A stretch of DNA of 13,752 bases from Asterionellopsis glacialis (lineage: Eukaryota; Bacillariophyta; Plagiogrammaphyceae; Rhaphoneidales; Asterionellopsidaceae): positions 1 through 13,752 of the forward strand of contig WKLE02006086.1 of the NCBI GenBank assembly GCA_014885115.2, in the 5' to 3' direction. The position numbers were made by a program, and so were the translations under genes. How positions within the stretch are numbered: position 1 is the first letter of the stretch; each line of letters begins with the position of its first letter. Below, one piece after another: positions 8,675 through 13,752 of the stretch. The notes under the pieces are model-generated. The model made no database searches and had not been told where the DNA came from. It saw only the letters and a program-made list of their open reading frames with translations.

Positions 8675-9186
8675 ATATGATCGTAGAAATATACGGAACC
8701 CTACAAATACAAAATATGAAGGATTTTTTCGTAGAGTATTACGTAGAAGTTAATTTCATATACAGTATTGAAATTATGATATTTCACATACACTAATGAG
8801 AACACGTCGTCTTTGGACGGAATCAAGAATTCTTTGTTAATGCGTCAGTAATGGAATTTCTCCAATCAGAGCATTCCAATAGGACAGTTGAATTTTTGGA
8901 TTCTATGCCGTATGACGTAAGACTAAATTAGGCATGCATGTTTCGTACTTTTGAGCATTATTTTTTCTGAACAAGTAGTCCAACATACATAGATCATTAT
9001 AGGACAAGTAGAATTTGTAACATGTACGTACTACACAACCAGTGTATATTGTTAGGTTTGTTGTTTCGCACGATGCATGCGTGATGCACCACTCCATATG
9101 TGCGTACACATATTTTTCCGTACGTCCATAGGACTGCCTGCCGGGACTACGAGTAAATACTGACTTTACCTGTCTGTTATAGCACT

Positions 9187-9213
9187 AGGTACAGGTACCA
9201 CGTACCTGTACCT
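9187..9213. repeat. Perfect 12-bp inverted repeat of GTACC words
   Basis: AGGTACAGGTAC (9187-9198) and its exact reverse complement GTACCTGTACCT (9202-9213) are separated by three bases. It lies about 220 bp upstream of the hydroxylase start codon, so a role as a promoter element is possible but not shown. Confidence 0.85.
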
Positions 9214-9433
9214 GTAGGGCTTTACTTCGACTGATCACGTACTTTTACCAGAGCCGTGGGCCTTGATAGAAAGCTTCTGACTTCGTACAGATGCAATCAG
9301 AATATTTCTCAGAATTTCTGAAGCCCTCACATCTCATTGTGCCTCTATCGAAAGAGATTGGACACGAAAAGCAAAACGGTCTCCTTGTTACTTTAACATT
9401 GCGATAGAAACAAACAAAGTTAGTCGCTAAAAG

Positions 9434-11026
9434 ATGTGCAAAACTGCCGAGGATACGCTTCTACAAAAGAAGGTAGCAGCCACTGAATCATCTTCGGTGA
9501 AATCATCGACATCCATCAATGACAAAAACTTGTATGATGCGAATGACAAATCCAAAGTGTACAGTTGGATTGAACCCGCTAAAACAGAACCACCACTTCA
9601 ATGGAGAGATCATTTTTCTTCCTTACTTTTTGGTGGTTCAATTGCCAACACAGTGTTAGAACATGCGTTGTTACTGATTCCTACCGTAGCTTTGTATGTT
9701 GTAAACGAAGACCAAATTAATGTTCAAGGGAGTATGCCATTTAAAGAGCTTGTGACATTTTTTTGGATTACTGCGTTTGTTCGTCGTTTCTACAATGCCT
9801 ATCTTGAGGCTGTGTACTTTAACTGTCCACAGTATCGTATCCAACCACCCAAGGAACATAAATTACAAAAAGAGAAAAAGGATTTATGTGGACGTGATTT
9901 GCAACAATTGGAATTACTAGAATATCATGATAAATTTACCATGATTTCACAATTCCTATTGAATGTAGGTATGTATTATGCCTTGCCAGGCTTTTATCCT
10001 GCTGCGCAAGACAGTGGTGATGAAACAACACAATCATTCCAAGAACGTTTTGTACGATTGTTATTAAATCATTATGTCATGGTACGTACCAATGTAGACT
10101 TCTTTCTTTTCGGTTTTTCTCTCTTCCCCTTTCTGCAAACAAAGTAAAGGAGACTTAGAAACTCATCCTCATTTTTGTTTACTATTTGACCATTCTAAAT
10201 TCTCGTTTCCAATGACTCTATTGTAATCATACTACAGTCATTTGGAATGTATTGGGCACATCGTTCACTTCATGTCATCCCGTACCTTTGGGATAACATT
10301 CATTCCATTCATCATTGGGCAAAACATCCACTTTCCAGAAATACCTACGAGGTACGTCTTGATTATGCGTCTTTGCTTGTTTGATGGTTTTTGGATAAAG
10401 TGCGCATCTCTTGTGCAAGACACATTTTTAGCTGATGTTACAGAAGAAAACACGCACGGAAATGTGCACCAAATGCTGGTTCCCCATTTTTCTGCATAGC
10501 TCTTTTTGCTCATTATCGATTTGTATTCAATTAGAAATCCTCACTAAGTGTATAAACCATTCATGTTTTTTTTTTAAATTCACAGGATCACTGGGCTGAT
10601 AACTTTGGCAATGCCATTGTAGGTCATTTGTTTGCCCAAATTTTGGTACCATTGGATAATCCAACATTTTGGTTTTCACGGGTTTTTCGTATATTGGAAA
10701 GTTTAGAAAAACATTCCGGTGTGTCATGTGGGTATAACTTGGCCTATAGTGCTCAACAATGGTTGCCCTTTGCCCAAATGCCACATCATCATGATTGGCA
10801 CCATGAAGGTTTCAAAGGTTCCAACTACACCTTTTCCAGTATTGGTGGATTATGGGATTGTCTCTTTGGTACACGTAAATCTGGACGATACACGGCCAAT
10901 CAAAATTATGCAGCTACCAAACGCGATTTGGCCAAGGTGAATGAAAAGAAGGATTTACCTGCATGGTTCAGTCCCTTATACCCATTAGTTGGATTATCTA
11001 TGGCTGTCATGATCAAATTAATGTAA
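9434..11026 (+). CDS. Fatty acid hydroxylase superfamily enzyme, C4-sterol methyl oxidase-like (three exons)
   Basis: Exons are 9434-10081, 10238-10351 and 10586-11026, all joined in phase 0, giving 400 residues. The di-iron histidine boxes are complete: HX3H at 224-228 (HRSLH), HX2HH at 238-242 (HSIHH) and HX2HH at 323-327 (HDWHH). This places it in the fatty acid hydroxylase/sterol desaturase superfamily of integral ER oxygenases. The region LEKHSG (295-299), the HHDWHH box and the FGT at 348-350 resemble C4-methyl sterol oxidases (ERG25/MSMO1), which remove sterol C4 methyl groups. A plant-like SMO, an alkane or ceramide hydroxylase-like role, or a lineage-specific enzyme remain possible. 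Hydrophobic stretches lie near 62-90, 104-116, 170-186 and 260-280, with a short one at the C-terminus (385-398). The N-terminal 45 residues are polar. The start is the first ATG. The 3' neighbour, a methyltransferase gene, is convergent. Confidence 0.92.
10082..10237 (+). other. Hydroxylase intron 1
   Basis: This 156-bp phase-0 intron has donor GTACGT and acceptor ATACTACAG. Splicing joins NHYVM directly to SFGMYWAHRSLH, which creates the conserved run into histidine box 1. It is a multiple of three but carries an in-frame TAA (10145-10147). Confidence 0.9.
10352..10585 (+). other. Hydroxylase intron 2
   Basis: This 234-bp phase-0 intron has donor GTACGT, a T-rich tract and acceptor TTCACAG. 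Splicing joins SRNTYE to DHWADNFG. Its length is a multiple of three, but read-through meets TGA at the eleventh codon. Confidence 0.9.
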
Positions 11027-11182
11027 CCACAACAACGACAAAAAAACGCAAGACGCCAATAGTAAAATATAACAGAGCAACACGTACATTTTATGCGTGG
11101 TCTACAAAGTTGACAACAAACAAACAAACAAGATTCAAGTAGTTCGTAGATATCTAGGAAAGTAGTAAGTAAAAACAAACTG

Positions 11183-11198
11183 TGCATGCATGCATGCA
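11183..11198. repeat. (TGCA)4 palindromic microsatellite
   Basis: Four perfect TGCA units form a 16-bp self-complementary run in the convergent 3' spacer. Confidence 0.9.
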
Positions 11199-11210
11199 TT
11201 CACTCAACAT

Positions 11211-11283
11211 GCCATACCATCATACCATACCATACAGTGTCACATCATATCAAATCATATTATATCACACCATATCATACCCA
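11211..11283. repeat. Degenerate CATAC/CATAT microsatellite
   Basis: Pyrimidine/AT words CATAC and CATAT recur at roughly 5-base spacing, best preserved at 11212-11235 and decaying to the right. A related word recurs near 11340. Confidence 0.75.
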
Positions 11284-11626
11284 CAATATTTGCAGCAAAG
11301 CATATTATTTGGGAATTTTGAAACATTTTATTTATATCAAACCATATTAAGAGAAACGGCATACACATGTAGGAGAAAGAAATAGCGTGGCTTTTTCTAA
11401 AAAACGAACATTTTTAAAAATTAAAATATAGGAAAAACCAAGATTAATTTAGGTGATATTAATATACATCTATCCTCATGACGGTATTGTGTGCGTGAGA
11501 ACTTCACCTGTTCATTACAGCAATGGAAGAATCGTTTTGGAACTGTGCACATGATACGATAAAAGACCAAGTATGAATAGGTCATACAACCTGTTGAGGG
11601 GATCTAGAGAGAAACACGAGTATAGT

Positions 11627-12856
11627 CTAGTCTGCTTCGTATTTTTGGAGTACATGTACATAACCAATACTTCCAAAGACCTTTTTGATCCGAGTATATG
11701 AGTAACAAGAACAATAGTAGCCATAGGAGTCCATTGAGGGAGACATGATTAAAACGAATGTTAGTTATTGCAGCATTATAATAAATGTTTGATTTGATGG
11801 GGGAACTATGTATGATTAGTTGCATGAAAGATCCCCCTACTGACTGCAACACCTTACACGTACCTCTCGATTTTCAACTTCCATTCGATCAACAAGTTTC
11901 CATCCATACTTAGGATCTAATGCTCGATCTGTTGTAATTGCAACACATCCATTTCGACATGATTCTCCCAATAGGGTATTCCATTCATCTTCTAAAACCA
12001 TCGCTCCTAAATCTTCCGAGAATCCAGATGTGGACCATGTAGTACTATATGCAAAAATCATGTCAGCTCTGGGTAAAACTGAATTTGAAAACATATCAGC
12101 AGGACCTAAATGTAATGTGAGAGACGAGTTCACTTGCGCTTGATTACTCTCTTTCAAAATAGAATACACGCCTCCTTTGACTCCTAATTCCATGGCTTCC
12201 AACCCAATATTGTGTAACATTTCAGATATTTCAATCCCATCAATATTCCAACTTGATGGTCTTGACAGTGCTGCGTACAACGCTAATCGGCCACATCCTG
12301 AACCTAAATCTACTAAATTAAAGGATGAATTTTCATTATTATTATTATGTTTGTTCTTGTCGTTGATGTGGTCGTCGTCATCACTAAAAGAATATTGAAG
12401 ACCAAGATTCACTAATGAATCAAAACTTGATAATGGAAATTCACCATATGTAAATGCCATGGTTGGATCATCACCTCTTATAATCTCATCAAAATTCAAA
12501 TTTTGTGCATCTCTACCATACCCTATACGATCACCATATTTATTTTGCGGTAAAAGTTTTGTGTCAACAACTTCTTGTGCTTCCAATGGTGACAAACAAA
12601 GAGGACATAGTACTGATACAGATGTGTCAGTTGATGTTTCAACTTTTGATGCTTTTGCTTTTGCTTTTGCTACGATAATCGACTCCATAGTACCAAGATA
12701 GTTCTTTGTAATCGATGTAGGGAAACCCAATTGTGGTTGATATGACACAAAACAAGCAGGCTGATACACATGTCGTGATGCCCGTATGGTAGGAACACAA
12801 CAACTGATGACAAGAAGGATAAGGCCATTGATTAAAAGCTCAAACTTATCAATCAT
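11627..12856 (-). CDS. SAM-dependent class I methyltransferase (two exons)
   Basis: Exons are 11864-12856 and 11627-11680, joined in phase 0, giving 348 residues. The Rossmann SAM-binding motif I is VDLGSGCGR (182-190), and motif II has its acidic residue at E209 in IDGIEISE. A motif IV-like stretch is ADMIFAYSTTW (264-274). Fold and layout recall DOT1-like lysine methyltransferases, but I cannot name the substrate. The N-terminus (about 6-26) is hydrophobic and could be a signal peptide or anchor; I see no diatom plastid ASAFAP-type site. Low-complexity inserts are an AKAKAKAK run (63-70), an Asp run (159-162) and an Asn-rich run (170-176) directly before motif I. The last exon supplies only 17 residues (VFGSIGYVHVLQKYEAD), a plausible final beta strand. 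The start is the ATG at 12856: the open frame continues upstream from a GTG but has no ATG and closes at a TAG (12911-12913). Confidence 0.86.
11681..11863 (-). other. Methyltransferase intron
   Basis: This 183-bp phase-0 intron has donor GTACGT and acceptor CAAAAAG. The exonic continuation VFGSIGYVHVL fits the family's C-terminal strand, which is why I chose this acceptor. If retained, the protein would end after eight different residues (VRVRCCSQ). Confidence 0.82.
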
Positions 12857-13554
12857 GTCGGAATATTCGTTGTATTTTCTTTTGGTCACTCTTCTATACT
12901 TCGTGTTGTTCTACTGCTGCACTGCCTCCGTTGTTGTTCTGATCGCCAACTCTCATATCATGGCGAGGGCTGTGAGATGCGTCACTCGCACTTTTTGAAA
13001 ATCGCATAATACTGATAGGTTATGTCCATTTTTCCGAGAGAAATTGAGCGACTGCCAAGAAGTGAGAACAAAAGAGTTATGTAGATATGACATTCTTGTT
13101 AAAAACCAAACCATAATAAAACGTATATACCAGGCACAGTACTGACATCCCGGCTCCTTCGGTATCTTTCAACATAAGAAGTGGGTATGTCTGATAGTTC
13201 CATGGACACTAAGTTTTAGTGAAAACATGAATGTGTGCTAGATTTTCAGATATCTGGGGTTCAGCAGATGCATGATGTTATTGTAAACTGAAATAATCAT
13301 CCACGGGAATGGAGTGACATGAAACCCATATCGATCGATCATGATAAGTTGTCAAGATCAATCACATCGTGCGACTGTCAAGATGGGATTCAATCACATG
13401 AAGGTAGACGCTGGACTGTGCACCTGTTGTCAGTCATGTTTCACGAGAAAAACAAAAACCGCACTTTTTTAGTCTTGATTTCACATCCAAGAAGTACAAA
13501 CCGTGACTAGAGAGAGAATTCGCGTTGAGGAATCTCTAAAGTTATTGCCAAAGT
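12857..13554. other. Upstream region of methyltransferase and spacer
   Basis: The first part should be the methyltransferase promoter and 5' UTR. A 63-codon ATG frame on the plus strand (13319-13510) shows no motif. ATCGATCGAT (13330-13339) is a short palindrome. Nothing else is recognised. Confidence 0.45.
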
Positions 13555-13752
13555 CTACAGTGAAACATCATTTTCTCTAGTAAAAGCGTGCCTTTTTTCG
13601 AAAACCGCACATGTCATAATTGTATCAACGACTGCTGTCGGATTCCCCTGAATCGTACCTATCAAACCGCATATCATGCTGACAGAAAATTCGCGTTTGT
13701 GCGGTAAAAACTTTTGCGAAACATGACGACTCATTTCATAATTTTTCAAAAC
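13555..13752 (-). other. Weak open frame running off the right edge
   Basis: A minus-strand frame is open from the window edge to a stop at 13555-13557, about 65 codons. It is uninterrupted but shows no motif I recognise and could be the 3' end of a gene lying beyond the window or a chance frame. ACCGCAC words recur inside and near it (13458, 13604 and, inverted, 13699). Confidence 0.2.

Larger units (their letters stand above)
7116..9433. other. Long gene-poor stretch
   Basis: There is no convincing gene in 2.3 kb. The first few hundred bases should be the small-TIM 3' UTR and the last part the hydroxylase promoter. Frames at 7948-8214 (88 codons, ATG), 8221-8463 and 8599-8796 (both starting TTG) lack motifs and look like chance. 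A 38-codon ATG frame (7797-7913) follows a TATA-like TATATAAATA (7686-7695), which is suggestive but unsupported. The stretch contains a third ACCGTCCGT (7612-7620) and two GTACC-type inverted repeats. No tRNA B box or snRNA-like sequence was seen. Confidence 0.5.
11027..11626. other. Spacer between convergent genes, with simple repeats
   Basis: The hydroxylase and methyltransferase genes end towards each other here, so the stretch should hold both 3' UTRs. It contains a CAAA run (11113-11130), a TGCA palindrome and a degenerate CATAC/CATAT array. No gene is supported. Confidence 0.6.

Noticed and set aside
7948..8796. Frames at 7948-8214 and 8599-8796, with faint DNA similarity to each other (TTACCTCTAG context)
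   Set aside because: The similarity is short and gapped, the second frame lacks an ATG and neither has a motif.
8388..9615. Shared 13-mer ATGGAGAGATCAT near 8400 and in hydroxylase exon 1 as evidence of a gene copy
   Set aside because: A match of this length is expected by chance in a window of this size, and the flanks do not align.
10242..10499. 85-codon frame over hydroxylase exon 2 and intron 2
   Set aside because: It is in a different frame from the histidine-box exon. Splice signals and motifs support the other frame.
12857..12889. Eleven-residue N-terminal extension of the methyltransferase
   Set aside because: It begins with GTG. The first ATG, at 12856, starts directly before the hydrophobic segment.
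1..13752. tRNA, rRNA, snRNA, CRISPR array, transposase or viral gene
   Set aside because: I scanned by eye for B-box-like words, repeated spacers and catalytic motifs and found none that held up.

Overview
The window looks like nuclear DNA of a eukaryotic microalga, most likely a diatom or related stramenopile. The base composition is AT-rich and genes are separated by 0.5-2.3 kb. Introns are short (95-234 bp), GT-AG bounded, and three of the six use the donor GTACGT. The gene families also fit: an EF-hand/single-membrane-span protein of a type I associate with diatoms, a BT1-family transporter, a small-TIM protein, a membrane histidine-box oxygenase and a class I methyltransferase. The taxonomic call is inference, because no rRNA or marker gene is present. 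Many open frames in the window begin with GTG or TTG. For nuclear genes I used the first supported ATG and joined exons where frame, splice signals and protein motifs agree.

Layout: (1) 618-869 (+), a small orphan protein with one membrane span and a Cys/Gly-rich tail. (2) 1302-2224 (-), a two-exon EF-hand membrane protein; a tandem repeat of about 122-125 bp lies upstream of its start. (3) 2540-3583, a gene-poor stretch with a cruciform-forming inverted repeat and a start-less open frame. (4) 3584-5817 (-), a three-exon BT1/folate-biopterin-type transporter. (5) 5818-6713, an intergenic region between divergent genes. (6) 6714-7115 (+), a small-TIM (Tim13-like) mitochondrial import chaperone with only the inner cysteine pair. 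(7) 7116-9433, about 2.3 kb with no convincing gene but two near-perfect GTACC inverted repeats. (8) 9434-11026 (+), a three-exon fatty acid hydroxylase/C4-sterol methyl oxidase-like enzyme with all three histidine boxes. (9) 11027-11626, simple repeats between convergent genes. (10) 11627-12856 (-), a two-exon SAM-dependent methyltransferase. (11) 12857-13752, no clear gene, only a weak partial frame at the right edge.

The genes act in different compartments (plasma or endomembrane, mitochondrial intermembrane space, ER) and I see no functional cluster or operon-like logic. No transposon, CRISPR array, tRNA, rRNA or virus-like gene was recognised. The points most worth a second look are the reduced cysteine pattern of the TIM protein, the intron that splits the EF-hand loop, the RXL motifs in the same protein, the frame-neutral catalytic exon of the hydroxylase, the tandem repeat upstream of the EF-hand gene, and the recurring GTACC inverted repeats.
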